A program made the position numbers and the translations under genes. From positions 1-42,466 of the forward strand of contig CANREV010000023.1 of the NCBI GenBank assembly GCA_947629645.1: a DNA stretch of 42,466 bases, read 5' to 3'. Under the pieces are notes generated by a model, which saw only the letters and a program-made list of their open reading frames with translations, ran no database searches and had not been told where the DNA came from. This document shows positions 33,301 to 42,394 of this stretch, in pieces (within the stretch, counting starts at the first letter, position 1; each line of letters begins with the position of its first letter). This stretch comes from an uncultured Acetatifactor sp. (lineage in GTDB: Bacteria > Bacillota > Clostridia > Lachnospirales > Lachnospiraceae).

Positions 33301-34954
33301 CAGCGGCTCCAAATTAAAGATCATTCCTTTGGGTGGTCTGGAGCAAATCGGTATGAACATTACTGCCTTCGAGTATGGAGACAGTATTATTGTGGTGGAC
33401 TGCGGCCTTTCTTTCCCTGCGGACGACATGCTTGGCATAGACCTTGTTATCCCTGATGTAACGTATCTGAAGGATAATCTGGACAAGGTGAAAGGATTTA
33501 TGATCACCCATGGACATGAAGATCATATCGGCGCGCTGCCCTATGTGCTGCGCGATATCAATGTGCCTATTTATGCTACCCGTTTGACAATGGGGATCAT
33601 CGAGAATAAGCTAAAAGAGCATAATCTGATGAAGGGCACGAAAAGGAAAGTGGTAAAATTCGGGCAGTCCATCAATCTGGGACAGTTCAGGATCGAGTTT
33701 ATCAAGACCAACCACAGCATTGTGGACGCGGCGGCGCTTGCCATTTACTCCCCGGCGGGCGTGGTGGTGCACACCGGAGATTTCAAAGTTGACTATACCC
33801 CCGTTTTTGGAGATGCCATCGATCTGCAGCGGTTTGCGGAACTTGGCAAAAAAGGTGTATTGGCTTTGATGTGCGACTCCACCAATGCGGAGAGGCCCGG
33901 ATTTACGCCCTCTGAAAGAACGGTTGGAAAGACTTTTGACACGCTGTTCGAGGAGCATAAAAATACGAGGATTTTTGTGGCAACTTTTGCATCCAATGTG
34001 GACCGGGTACAGCAGATCATCAATACGGCGTATAAGTTCGGCAGAAAGGTTTCCGTGGAAGGAAGAAGTATGGTCAGCATTATCGAGACGGCCAGAAATC
34101 TGGAATGTATCAGTATTCCCGACAATACGCTGGTAGAGATCGATCAGATGAAGAACTATCCTGATGAGCAGCAGGTCATCATCACCACCGGCAGCCAGGG
34201 GGAGAGTATGGCGGCTCTCAGCCGGATGGCAAATGGCATGCACCGCAAAATCACCATCGGAGCGGGAGATACGGTGATCTTTTCTTCCAACCCGATCCCG
34301 GGCAATGAGAAGTCTGTAACAAAGGTTATCAATGAGCTGCTGCGCAAAGGTGCGGATGTGGTATTTCAGGATGCTCATGTATCGGGACATGCCTGTCAGG
34401 AAGAGATCAAGCTGATTTATACGCTGATCCGGCCCCAGTATGCCATCCCTGTCCATGGGGAGTATAAGCATCTGAAAGCGCAGGCAAAGATTGCGCAAAG
34501 CCTGGGCATGGAGAAAGAGAATGTGTTCATTTTGTCCTCCGGGGACGTGCTGGAACTGGACGATGAAAGCGCGGAAGTGACGGGCAAGGTTCCCGTGGGC
34601 GCTATTCTGGTGGACGGTCTGGGAGTCGGAGATGTGGGAAATGTAGTGCTTCGGGATCGCCAGCATCTGGCGGAGGACGGTATCATGATCGTGGTTATGA
34701 GTCTGGACCGCGTAAGCGGCCAGCTGGTGGCGGGACCGGATATCGTGTCCCGCGGTTTCGTCTATGTGAAGGAGTCGGATGAACTGATCGAGGAAGCCAG
34801 ACAATCAGTGGACGAGGCCCTGCAAAAGTGCCTTGACAGAGGCATCACGGACTGGGGGAAACTCAAAAATACCACCAAGGATACGCTCAGTGATTACGTC
34901 TGGAAAAAGACAAAGAGGCGTCCCATGATTCTGCCTATCATCATGGAAGTCTGA
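33281..34954 (+). CDS. rnj: Ribonuclease J
   Basis: This 557-residue beta-CASP metallo-beta-lactamase has the metal site T-H-G-H-E-D-H-I-G-A-L-P at the N-terminus, H-T-G-D-F-K-V-D later, the beta-CASP motif region with C-D-S-T-N-A-E and G-S-Q-G-E, and the C-terminal domain. RNase J has 5'-3' exonuclease and endonuclease activity and drives mRNA decay and rRNA maturation in Firmicutes. The start is TTG at 33281, which overlaps the Fur-family stop, with GGAGG at 33268-33272. This overlap implies translational coupling. A second RNase J could exist elsewhere in the genome. Confidence 0.95.
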   Translation: MKKKENNSGSKLKIIPLGGLEQIGMNITAFEYGDSIIVVDCGLSFPADDMLGIDLVIPDVTYLKDNLDKVKGFMITHGHEDHIGALPYVLRDINVPIYATRLTMGIIENKLKEHNLMKGTKRKVVKFGQSINLGQFRIEFIKTNHSIVDAAALAIYSPAGVVVHTGDFKVDYTPVFGDAIDLQRFAELGKKGVLALMCDSTNAERPGFTPSERTVGKTFDTLFEEHKNTRIFVATFASNVDRVQQIINTAYKFGRKVSVEGRSMVSIIETARNLECISIPDNTLVEIDQMKNYPDEQQVIITTGSQGESMAALSRMANGMHRKITIGAGDTVIFSSNPIPGNEKSVTKVINELLRKGADVVFQDAHVSGHACQEEIKLIYTLIRPQYAIPVHGEYKHLKAQAKIAQSLGMEKENVFILSSGDVLELDDESAEVTGKVPVGAILVDGLGVGDVGNVVLRDRQHLAEDGIMIVVMSLDRVSGQLVAGPDIVSRGFVYVKESDELIEEARQSVDEALQKCLDRGITDWGKLKNTTKDTLSDYVWKKTKRRPMILPIIMEV

Positions 34955-35004
34955 AAAGATCTATGCCTGCGGCAAAGAACGCGGCAAAAGGAGATACAGA
35001 GAAT

Positions 35005-35325
35005 ATGAACGAACTGAATCGCGCGGTAGCGGCTTACATCACAGCCATCAAAAGTACGGAGATTTATCAGAATTATGTCAGGGAGCGGGATAAGGTAAAG
35101 CAGTATCCCGAGTTGAAAGCGCAGATTGATGATTTCCGCAGGCGTAATTTTGAGCTGCAGACTGCGCCGGACACCGATTTTATGAAGATCGATCTGTTTG
35201 AACAGGAATACGAAGATTTCAGGGAGAATCCCCTGGTGGATGAATTCCTCGCGGCGGAGCTGGCTTTCTGCAGGATGATGCAGAAGGCCAACACGCAGAT
35301 TACAGAGGCTGTGGAATTTGAGTGA
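35005..35325 (+). CDS. YlbF/YmcA-family protein
   Basis: This 106-residue helical protein has the Com_YlbF pattern: an N-terminal I-K-S-T-E-I-Y-Q-N-Y, then K-Q-Y-P-E-L-K-A-Q-I-D-D-F-R and L-V-D-E-F-L-A-A-E-L. In B. subtilis YlbF, YmcA and YaaT form the Y-complex that interacts with RNase Y and affects RNA maturation and development. Here it directly follows RNase J, which supports a role in RNA turnover. I chose the ATG at 35005, with AGGAG 11 nt upstream; one at 34963 has no clear site. Which Y-complex member it equals cannot be told. Confidence 0.75.
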   Translation: MNELNRAVAAYITAIKSTEIYQNYVRERDKVKQYPELKAQIDDFRRRNFELQTAPDTDFMKIDLFEQEYEDFRENPLVDEFLAAELAFCRMMQKANTQITEAVEFE

Positions 35326-35358
35326 TAACGATATCTGTGCACAGAAATGAGGAGTATT

Positions 35359-35748
35359 ATGAAAACAAGCAGTGTGGTCGGCGCCGTGTTTGGCGTTATA
35401 TTCCGGATGGCTGTTTTGGCGGCGGCTGTCTGTCTCATCTATCGTGGAGCAATGCTGGCGTATGATTACGGGTATCGTATTTTTACAGAGCCCGCAATGT
35501 CTGCCGGAGAGGGCAGGAAGGTCACGGTGTCGGTGACTTCGGAGATGTCTCCTTCCGATATTGGAAAGTTGTTTGAAAGTAAAGGGCTGGTGCGGGACGG
35601 CAGGCTGTTCGTATTGCAGTACTATCTGTCGGAATATGTGAAAGACGTGAAACCCGGCACGTTTGAATTGAGCACTGCCATGACGGTGGAAGAAATGATG
35701 GAGGTCATGGCCGCATCCACGGAGGATGAAGAGGATGATAATCAATGA
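35359..35748 (+). CDS. MltG-like protein without catalytic domain
   Basis: This 129-residue protein has one N-terminal membrane helix (about residues 8-32) and then a LysM-like subdomain (V-T-V-S-V-T-S-E-M-S-P-S-D-I-G-K-L-F-E-S-K-G-L-V...Y-V-K-D-V-K-P-G-T-F-E-L) that matches the N-terminal region of endolytic transglycosylase MltG. The catalytic half with the essential Glu, normally another 200 residues, is absent, and the protein ends in an acidic tail. It occupies the position that mltG/yrrL has in Bacillus (between DUF1292 and trmR). It may bind glycan or a partner rather than cut glycan strands. The start at 35359 has GGAG at 35351-35354. Confidence 0.65.
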   Translation: MKTSSVVGAVFGVIFRMAVLAAAVCLIYRGAMLAYDYGYRIFTEPAMSAGEGRKVTVSVTSEMSPSDIGKLFESKGLVRDGRLFVLQYYLSEYVKDVKPGTFELSTAMTVEEMMEVMAASTEDEEDDNQ

Positions 35749-36376
35749 GAGGATGTCTGTCTTTATCGATTCTCTGGATCAAGGCAACACCCCGTTTTTG
35801 GATGAAATAGAAAAATATGCGAAAGAAACGCAGATCCCTGTCATACGCAAGCCCATGCAGAGCCTGCTGAAATTTTTACTGGAATTTTCAAAGCCGAAAC
35901 GCATCCTTGAGGTCGGGACCGCTATCGGCTTTTCTGCATTGCTGATGAACGAGTACGCGCCCCAGGATTGCCATATCACTACCATCGAAAAGTATGAGAA
36001 GCGAATCCCCATTGCCAAAGATAATTTCAGGCGGGGGAATGCAGGCGGCAGGATCACTCTGCTGGAGGGAGATGCGGCGCAGATCTTAAAGACGCTGGAT
36101 AACAGCTATGACTTTATTTTTTTGGATGCGGCAAAAGGACAGTACGTTCATTTCCTGCCGGATATCCTGCGGCTGTTGGAGCAGGGGGGATTGCTGGTGT
36201 CCGACAACGTGCTTCAGGACGGTGACATCATTGAGTCGCGGTTTGCGGTGAGAAGAAGGAACCGTACCATTCACGCCCGTATGCGGGAGTATCTTTATGA
36301 GCTGAAACACCATCCCCGGCTGGAGACGGTGATTCTGCCTGTGGGGGACGGGGTGACACTGAGCGTGAAAAAGTGA
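35735..36376 (+). CDS. trmR: tRNA 5-hydroxyuridine methyltransferase (YrrM family)
   Basis: This 213-residue protein belongs to the O-methyltransferase family 3: I-L-E-V-G-T-A-I-G-F-S-A-L-L for SAM, F-I-F-L-D-A-A-K-G-Q-Y for the metal/SAM site and G-G-L-L-V-S-D-N-V-L. B. subtilis TrmR (YrrM) methylates ho5U34 to mo5U in tRNA. Gene order supports this, because the U32-family gene that makes ho5U follows. The start at 35735 lies nine bases after GGAGG (35721-35725); the ATG at 35726 is too close. It overlaps the end of the previous gene. Confidence 0.88.
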   Translation: MIINERMSVFIDSLDQGNTPFLDEIEKYAKETQIPVIRKPMQSLLKFLLEFSKPKRILEVGTAIGFSALLMNEYAPQDCHITTIEKYEKRIPIAKDNFRRGNAGGRITLLEGDAAQILKTLDNSYDFIFLDAAKGQYVHFLPDILRLLEQGGLLVSDNVLQDGDIIESRFAVRRRNRTIHARMREYLYELKHHPRLETVILPVGDGVTLSVKK

Positions 36377-36445
36377 TCCGAACCATTACACTCGCGAAGA
36401 TGGCTGCATGCAGCGCGATTTTGCAAATAGTTATAATGAGACAGT

Positions 36446-37747
36446 ATGTTACGGAAAGGCATGGATACGGATATGTGCGCTGAACGGAGAAAGAAACCGG
36501 AACTTTTGATACCGGCAGGCAGCCTGGAAGTATTGAAAACCGCGGTGATCTACGGAGCCGATGCGGTCTATATCGGCGGAGAAGCTTTCGGCCTCCGGGC
36601 GAAAGCAAAGAATTTTTCGCCGGATGAGATGGCGGAGGGCATCGCGTTCGCCCATAAGCACGGGGTGAAGGTGTATGTGACCGCCAATATTCTGGCTCAT
36701 AACGAAGATCTGGAACAGGCGAGGGAGTATTTTGAGGAACTTCGCGATATGACACCGGAGCCCTGCGATGCGCTGATCATCTCCGATCCCGGTATGTTCG
36801 CTATTGCCAGAGAAGTCTGGCCGCAGGCGGAGATCCATATTTCCACCCAGGCAAACAACACCAATTACCAGACTTTCCTGTTCTGGCACCGTCTGGGGGC
36901 AAAGCGGGTGGTCAGCGCCAGGGAACTTTCCCTGAAAGAAATTCGAGAGATCAGAGATCATATACCGGAAGAGATGGAGATCGAGAGCTTTGTGCACGGC
37001 GCCATGTGTATCTCTTATTCCGGCCGGTGCCTTTTAAGCAATTTTTTCACCGGCAGGGACGCTAACAGGGGGGCCTGCACCCATCCCTGCCGCTGGAAAT
37101 ACGCGGTGATGGAGGAGACGCGTCCCGGGGAGTATCTTCCGGTGTACGAAAACGACCGCGGAACTTACATTTTTAATTCCAAGGATCTGTGTATGATAGA
37201 ACATCTGCCGGAACTGACAGAGGCGGGCATCGACAGCCTGAAGGTGGAGGGGCGTATGAAGACGGCGCTTTACGTCGCCGCCGTGGCGCGGACATACCGC
37301 AGAGCTATCGATGACTGTTTTGCTTCGGAAGAAGTCTACCGCAGCAATATGGACTGGTATAAGGCGGAAATCGCCAAGTGTACTTATCGTCAGTTTACCA
37401 CCGGATTTTACTTTGGGAAACCGAACGAGGACACGCAGATCTATGACAACAGCACTTATGTCAACGAGTATGTCTATCTGGGCAGTGTGGAGGCGAAAAA
37501 AGCCGGACTGGCAAAAATCGAACAAAAAAATAAATTTTCCATCGGGGACATGATCGAGATCATGAAGCCTGACGGCAGAAATATAGAGACTGTGGTGGAG
37601 GCCATGTATGATGAAGAGGGCAACCCTGTGGAAAGCTGCCCCCATTCCAAACAAAAGATCTGGTTAAAGCTGTCCCGGGAGACTGATGTTTACGATCTTC
37701 TCCGGACGCGGTGCCGGATGAGGGAATCCGGCACGGGGACAATGTGA
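36446..37747 (+). CDS. trhP: U32 family protein, likely tRNA 5-hydroxylation protein TrhP
   Basis: This 433-residue protein has the U32 pattern: P-E-L-L-I-P-A-G-S-L-E, G-A-D-A-V-Y-I-G-G-E, and the signature E-S-F-V-H-G-A-M-C-I-S-Y-S-G-R-C followed by G-A-C-T-H-P-C, which supply cysteines for an Fe-S cluster. Such proteins were long called peptidases; E. coli TrhP and B. subtilis YrrN/YrrO are needed to make 5-hydroxyuridine at tRNA position 34. trmR just upstream would methylate that product. The start is uncertain: ATGs at 36446, 36461 and 36473 are in frame. A TATAAT at 36432-36437 without a good -35 might give a second, internal promoter. Confidence 0.87.
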   Translation: MLRKGMDTDMCAERRKKPELLIPAGSLEVLKTAVIYGADAVYIGGEAFGLRAKAKNFSPDEMAEGIAFAHKHGVKVYVTANILAHNEDLEQAREYFEELRDMTPEPCDALIISDPGMFAIAREVWPQAEIHISTQANNTNYQTFLFWHRLGAKRVVSARELSLKEIREIRDHIPEEMEIESFVHGAMCISYSGRCLLSNFFTGRDANRGACTHPCRWKYAVMEETRPGEYLPVYENDRGTYIFNSKDLCMIEHLPELTEAGIDSLKVEGRMKTALYVAAVARTYRRAIDDCFASEEVYRSNMDWYKAEIAKCTYRQFTTGFYFGKPNEDTQIYDNSTYVNEYVYLGSVEAKKAGLAKIEQKNKFSIGDMIEIMKPDGRNIETVVEAMYDEEGNPVESCPHSKQKIWLKLSRETDVYDLLRTRCRMRESGTGTM

Positions 37748-37787
37748 GAAATGGCGCGGGCGCTGGGTGGAAGGTGTGGGAGCGGAT

Positions 37788-39308
37788 ATGAAACGGGCAG
37801 GATCAAAACTTTATAAATTCATATTGTTTTTATTTGCGGTGGAGCTGGGGCTGGTCCTGTTTGTCTGTATTCCCGACACCCAGAATAATCTGCCTGCAGG
37901 AAAGATGATCCTTCTGCCGCTTTTGTGGACAGTAGTGGCAACGGGAATTTATCTGGCAGGCAGTAAAGCGCAGGGATTTCTGGAAAAATATCATAAGATC
38001 CTGTTCCCCGCTTTCCTTTTGATCTACGGGGTAGTTTTGTTCGCGCTTTGCGCCATGGACCGGACAAAGCCCCGGGGGGACTGGGGAAGCGTTGTGCAGG
38101 GCGCGGAGTATATGGCCGGCCTGACGGACACCATGAACTGGGATTATTACGCAAAGTACAAGAACAATATTATTCCCATGCTGGTGCTGGCGCAGGAGCT
38201 GAAGCTGGGGAAATTTCTGGGGCTGTCCAATCCGCACTGGGTGGGGATGTTTACCAATGTACTCCAGGTCATTGTGACGCTGATCTGCGTATTTTTTGTG
38301 TGCAAAAAAGCGCATAAGGACAGCTGTGTCTCGGGATGGCTTGGCATGGGGCTTTTGGCCATTGCGCTGCCAACTGTAGGGCATACCAGGGTGCTGTATA
38401 CGGATTCCTTGAGTCTGTGTTTCGGCATTCTGGGCTTTGTGATATGGCTGAAAGCGGATGAGAGGGAACATAAGGGCGCCGCCTACTGGTCCCGGCTCGT
38501 TGGCGCGGGCCTGGTCTGGGGCATTGGCTGCGCGCTGAAGCTGACGGTGATTATCTGCGTGATCGCGGTGCTTGTGTATCTGGTGCTGTTCCGGCTGGGC
38601 AGAGATCTCTGGAAAAATCTGGTGCCTGTGGTATTGACAGTGGGTATCATCGGCCTGACCGGCGCGTGGACGGATGCGTGGCCCGACCCTGAACTGGTGG
38701 ATTCCATTGGTACGCCCCGGTTTAGTTATTGGATCGCCATCGGCATGAAGGGCGGCGGCGAGTGGGTGGATTGTCTGGATTACATGGACGAGATGATGTC
38801 GCTCTATGGGATTGAGGCCAGAGAGGAATTCACCAGACAGTTTATCAGAGAGAACGCCTATGAATTTTTGAATCCTTCTCATATCATCAGCAAGGCCAAA
38901 GTCAATTTTGCCAATGGCAGTCTGGGCAGCAGCGACTTTATGATTTCTGAAAAAGCGGGCAATGATTTTGTATGGGAGTGGGTTTCCCAGTATGGTTCCT
39001 ATTTCTGGCGGTATAACATGATCTGTACGTCCTACTTTTATTTTACGCTGTTTATGCTCATTTTCTCCTGTGTCAGGGAGTGCGTAAGAAAAGAGCCTGC
39101 GGGGCCCTGTACGTTTGTGCCGCTTGTCACTTGTCTGGGAATGATGGTCTACCTGATGATTTTTGAAGCCAATAACAGGCAGTTATATAATGAGTTTATG
39201 TGGTTTATCTGCGGAGCGGTCAACGGGATAGCGTGGCTGGGAGGGCTGGCAGACCGCGGATTGTCCGGAAGGCGTACGCGGCGCCGCAAAAATGAGAATA
39301 GCGGTTGA
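37788..39308 (+). CDS. Polytopic membrane glycosyltransferase-like protein (GT-C fold)
   Basis: This 506-residue protein has about ten or more hydrophobic segments. The first outer loop contains R-G-D-W-G-S-V and Y-Y-A-K-Y-K-N-N, similar to the D...Y-F-x-x-Y-P-N-N region of GT39-type mannosyltransferase-like proteins, in which an acidic residue binds a polyprenyl-phosphate sugar. A large soluble loop near the end (E-W-V-S-Q-Y-G-S-Y-F-W) and a short basic C-terminus follow. It could transfer a sugar to a surface polymer or protein. The start at 37788 has GGGAG upstream. It lies after the U32 gene with a short gap, without glycan genes nearby; the substrate is unknown. Confidence 0.65.
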   Translation: MKRAGSKLYKFILFLFAVELGLVLFVCIPDTQNNLPAGKMILLPLLWTVVATGIYLAGSKAQGFLEKYHKILFPAFLLIYGVVLFALCAMDRTKPRGDWGSVVQGAEYMAGLTDTMNWDYYAKYKNNIIPMLVLAQELKLGKFLGLSNPHWVGMFTNVLQVIVTLICVFFVCKKAHKDSCVSGWLGMGLLAIALPTVGHTRVLYTDSLSLCFGILGFVIWLKADEREHKGAAYWSRLVGAGLVWGIGCALKLTVIICVIAVLVYLVLFRLGRDLWKNLVPVVLTVGIIGLTGAWTDAWPDPELVDSIGTPRFSYWIAIGMKGGGEWVDCLDYMDEMMSLYGIEAREEFTRQFIRENAYEFLNPSHIISKAKVNFANGSLGSSDFMISEKAGNDFVWEWVSQYGSYFWRYNMICTSYFYFTLFMLIFSCVRECVRKEPAGPCTFVPLVTCLGMMVYLMIFEANNRQLYNEFMWFICGAVNGIAWLGGLADRGLSGRRTRRRKNENSG

Positions 39309-39412
39309 CCGATAGCGCGGGCATATTGTAGAATGTAACTAGCGGACATCTTTCAAATGATTCTTTTACAAAAAAATAAATTTAGGTATTGCATTTTGGA
39401 GAAAAGTAGGTT

Positions 39413-39574
39413 ATCTTAAAGAAAACGGAGCGTTATTTACAATTTGTGTGACGCTTCTTTACATCGGTATCGTTAGAACGAGGATGTTCCAAGTAACGCA
39501 GGTTTACTTTGGGACTCTTTTTTTTCCCAAAAGAGTCAGGCCCCGTCTGCGGTCCGGCGTATCTTAAAGAAAAC
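39413..39574 (+). repeat. 15-bp direct repeats upstream of glnN
   Basis: TATCTTAAAGAAAAC occurs at 39413-39427 and again at 39560-39574, 147 bp apart, in the leader of glnN. The 132 bp between them have no terminal inverted repeats. The pair could be two binding sites or the target duplication of a small insertion. The 39309-39593 gap has no gene that I can see. Confidence 0.6.
39513..39537 (+). promoter_or_regulatory. Hairpin in the glnN leader
   Basis: GACTCTTTT (39513-39521) pairs with AAAAGAGTC (39529-39537) around a 7-nt loop, 57 nt before the start codon. A smaller TCGTT-AG-AACGA palindrome is found near 39471-39482. No terminator T-run follows the hairpin. It may act in RNA-based control of glnN, but I cannot match it to a known element. 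Confidence 0.4.
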
Positions 39575-39593
39575 CAGGAAAGGGAGAATGAAG

Positions 39594-41705
39594 ATGAGTG
39601 AAGTATTAAACGTGGAAGAAATTTTCGGCAGTAAGGTATTTACACTCGGCAAAATGAAAGAAAGGCTGCCCAGGAGTGTATACAAAGAGGTCACAAAGAT
39701 CATGGAACAGGGCGGCGAGTTGTCTCTTGCAGCAGCGGATGTGGTCGCCAAGGCCATGAAGGATTGGGCGGTAGAGAATGGCGCAACGCATTTTACCCAT
39801 TGGTTCCAGCCTTTGACCGGTATCACCGCAGAGAAGCATGACGCGTTTGTGACCCATCCTGATGAAGAGGGCAGGATGCTGATGGAGTTTTCTGGCAAAG
39901 AGCTGATCAAGGGCGAGCCGGATGCGTCTTCCTTCCCTTCCGGCGGCCTGCGCGCTACCTTTGAGGCGAGAGGTTACACCGTATGGGATATCACTTCCCC
40001 CGCGTTTTTGAAGGAAGATGCGGTGGGCGTTATTCTCTGTATTCCTACCGCGTTCTGTTCTTACACAGGTGAGGCGTTGGATAAGAAAACTCCCCTGCTT
40101 CGTTCCATGGAGGCTGTCAGCCAGCAGGCGCTGCGTATCGTAAGGCTGTTCGGCAATCATGAGGCCACCAGAGTTGTTGCAAGCGTGGGACCTGAGCAGG
40201 AATATTTCCTGATAGACAGAGAGAAATATTTACAGCGTGAGGATCTGATCTTTTCCGGCCGTACATTGTTCGGCGCACCCGCTCCGAAGGGTCAGGAACT
40301 TGAGGATCACTATTTCGGCGCTATCCGCGAGAGAATTGGTTCGTACATGAAGGACCTGAACATTGAGCTTTGGAAACTGGGCGTTACCGCAAAAACCCAG
40401 CACAATGAAGTGGCTCCCGCGCAGCATGAGCTGGCGCCTATCTATGAGACGGCAAATATCGCAGTGGATCACAATCAGCTGGTGATGGAGACAATGAAGA
40501 AAGTGGCCGGGCGCCACGGGCTGACCTGTCTGCTCCATGAAAAGCCCTTCGCGGGAGTGAACGGATCCGGTAAGCACAACAACTGGTCTTTGGGCACTGA
40601 CAACGGCGTAAACCTTTTGGATCCCGGCGATACGCCCAATGAAAATATACAGTTCCTTCTGGTGCTTGCCTGCATCATGAAGGCGGTTGACACCCACGCT
40701 GATCTTTTGCGTCAGAGCGCTGCGGATGTAGGAAACGACCACAGACTGGGAGCCAACGAGGCGCCGCCCGCTATCATTTCCATGTTCCTCGGGGAACAGC
40801 TTGAAGATGTGGTAAAACAGCTGGTAGAGACCGGCGAAGTGGCTCATCTGCTGGAGGGCGGTAAGCTGGAGACCGGTGTTTCCACCCTGACCGATCTGGA
40901 GAAGGATGCCACCGACCGAAACAGAACATCACCTTTTGCTTTCACGGGAAATAAATTTGAGTTCCGTATGGTGGGAAGCGCCGATTCTATCGGAAGCCCC
41001 AATACTACGCTCAACGCTATCGTGGCGGAAGCGTTCTGCGAGGCAGCAGATATTCTGGAGAAGGCCGACAATTTTGATCAGGCGGTTCACGATCTGATTA
41101 AAGAGTATATGACAAAGCATCAGAGAATTATCTTCAATGGCAACGGCTACTCCGATGAATGGGTGGCAGAGGCGGAAAGAAGAGGTCTGCCTAATATTAA
41201 GTCCATGGTTGAGGCAGCTTCCACGCTGACCACTGACAAGGCGGTAAAGCTGTTTGAGAAGTTCGGCATCTTTACCAAGGTAGAGTTGGAGTCCCGCGAG
41301 GAGGTTACTTACGAGACTTATTCCAAGACGATCAATATCGAGGCGCTGACCATGATCGATATGGCGAAGAAACAGATTCTCCCCGCTGTCATCAGGTATA
41401 CCAGGTCTTTGGCGGATACGGTGCTGGCAGTAAAGGAGGCAGGCGCGGATGCGACCGTACAGTCCGAGCTGCTTGGAGAGGTATCCGCAAAGCTTGCAGA
41501 GGCAAAAGCTGCTCTGATCAAATTGGAAAAGGTGGAGCAGGAGGCGTCTTCCATAGCGGAGCCCAAGGAACAGGCATTCTTCTATAAAGACGAAGTGTTC
41601 AGCGCCATGGCGCAGCTGAGAGCACCTGTGGATGCGCTGGAAATGCTGGTGGATAAGAAAGTATGGCCTATTCCTACCTATGGAGACCTGATCTTCGAGG
41701 TATAA
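39594..41705 (+). CDS. glnN: Glutamine synthetase type III
   Basis: This 703-residue protein has a long GSIII-type N-terminal extension and the catalytic core: [20 protein letters not shown] (glutamate/metal site), [10 protein letters not shown] (metal site) and [10 protein letters not shown]. It makes glutamine from glutamate, ammonia and ATP and is the main ammonia-assimilating enzyme of many gut Clostridia and Bacteroides. I set the start at 39594, seven bases after GGGAG; the ATG at 39588 is too near it. It is transcribed alone and ends at the terminator at 41743. A direct repeat and hairpin upstream suggest regulation. Confidence 0.97.
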   Translation: MSEVLNVEEIFGSKVFTLGKMKERLPRSVYKEVTKIMEQGGELSLAAADVVAKAMKDWAVENGATHFTHWFQPLTGITAEKHDAFVTHPDEEGRMLMEFSGKELIKGEPDASSFPSGGLRATFEARGYTVWDITSPAFLKEDAVGVILCIPTAFCSYTGEALDKKTPLLRSMEAVSQQALRIVRLFGNHEATRVVASVGPEQEYFLIDREKYLQREDLIFSGRTLFGAPAPKGQELEDHYFGAIRERIGSYMKDLNIELWKLGVTAKTQHNEVAPAQHELAPIYETANIAVDHNQLVMETMKKVAGRHGLTCLLHEKPFAGVNGSGKHNNWSLGTDNGVNLLDPGDTPNENIQFLLVLACIMKAVDTHADLLRQSAADVGNDHRLGANEAPPAIISMFLGEQLEDVVKQLVETGEVAHLLEGGKLETGVSTLTDLEKDATDRNRTSPFAFTGNKFEFRMVGSADSIGSPNTTLNAIVAEAFCEAADILEKADNFDQAVHDLIKEYMTKHQRIIFNGNGYSDEWVAEAERRGLPNIKSMVEAASTLTTDKAVKLFEKFGIFTKVELESREEVTYETYSKTINIEALTMIDMAKKQILPAVIRYTRSLADTVLAVKEAGADATVQSELLGEVSAKLAEAKAALIKLEKVEQEASSIAEPKEQAFFYKDEVFSAMAQLRAPVDALEMLVDKKVWPIPTYGDLIFEV

Positions 41706-41742
41706 GGATTGTTTGCAGTTGTCGCAACGCAATTTAAAATGC

Positions 41743-41774
41743 AGGTCCGGGCGGATGTATAGCTGTCCGGACCT
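41743..41774 (+). terminator. Terminator of glnN
   Basis: AGGTCCGG (41743-41750) pairs with CCGGACCT (41767-41774). The T-rich stretch TGTATTTATGTTTTTT follows. Confidence 0.75.
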
Positions 41775-42036
41775 TGTATTTATGTTTTTTAAAGTCCCTT
41801 TTCTGAATTGTGGGTCTGGTCGAAGCCCTGCCTGATTTGGTATGCGCCCCGATAGGTATGGTTGATTTTTTAATTTTCCGAAAAGGGATGGCGGAACAAA
41901 TTTAATGGAAATGTGATATGTAAATGCGCATGATTGTGGTATTATGTTAGTGGAACAAACGGGAATTTGGCGATTTAGTAAATACTGATAAATTAATTTG
42001 ATAGGGAACAGAAACTTTGAAGTTGATGGAGGTATT
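41775..42036. other. AT-rich intergenic region, no gene seen
   Basis: The base composition becomes AT-rich after the glnN terminator, resembling the left end of the window. I find no supported coding region, RNA or clear promoter here. A TATTAT near 41940 lacks a matching -35. Confidence 0.4.
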
Positions 42037-42366
42037 ATGGGTAGGAAAAAGTATTGGATACTACGACTATTCTTTGTGCTTTTTACAATGTCCGTATCTG
42101 TTGCAATACTTCCTTGTGGGATAATAAATGTTTATGGCTTATTTGGTGAAGTAACAGCACATGTAATAGTCGAAGATAAAGAACAAGAAATTATCAGTAT
42201 TAAAGACGTAGGCCATAAAAAAGTCCAAACTGCAAAAGGCATAAACATTCTCAATATTGGGTTTGAACTTCTGATAACAGTTGTATGTATTAGCTTCTGT
42301 GCTAATTTAATTAAACTTCCACGGGGAGATACTATAGTTACATTAAAAGTGCGCATGGACGATTAA
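42037..42366 (+). CDS. Small hypothetical membrane protein
   Basis: This 109-residue protein has a basic N-terminus (G-R-K-K), one hydrophobic segment at about residues 9-31 that may be a signal anchor, a polar middle of about 40 residues, and a second hydrophobic segment (about 77-96) before a charged end. This predicts two membrane passes. The start has a clear GGAGG (42028-42032). I recognise no family. It lies in AT-rich DNA at the right window edge and could be part of an accessory region. Confidence 0.55.
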   Translation: MGRKKYWILRLFFVLFTMSVSVAILPCGIINVYGLFGEVTAHVIVEDKEQEIISIKDVGHKKVQTAKGINILNIGFELLITVVCISFCANLIKLPRGDTIVTLKVRMDD

Positions 42367-42369
42367 AAT

Positions 42370-42394
42370 CTTTCTGCAAATAAAAAGCAGAAAG
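42370..42394 (+). terminator. Hairpin after the right-end ORF
   Basis: CTTTCTGC (42370-42377) pairs with GCAGAAAG (42387-42394) across a 9-nt A-rich loop just after the stop codon. No T-run follows, so termination is uncertain. Confidence 0.45.

Noticed and set aside
33611..34804. 397-codon antisense frame opposite RNase J
   Set aside because: The sequence has no recognisable domain and mirrors the codon pattern of the sense gene, which is a clear RNase J.
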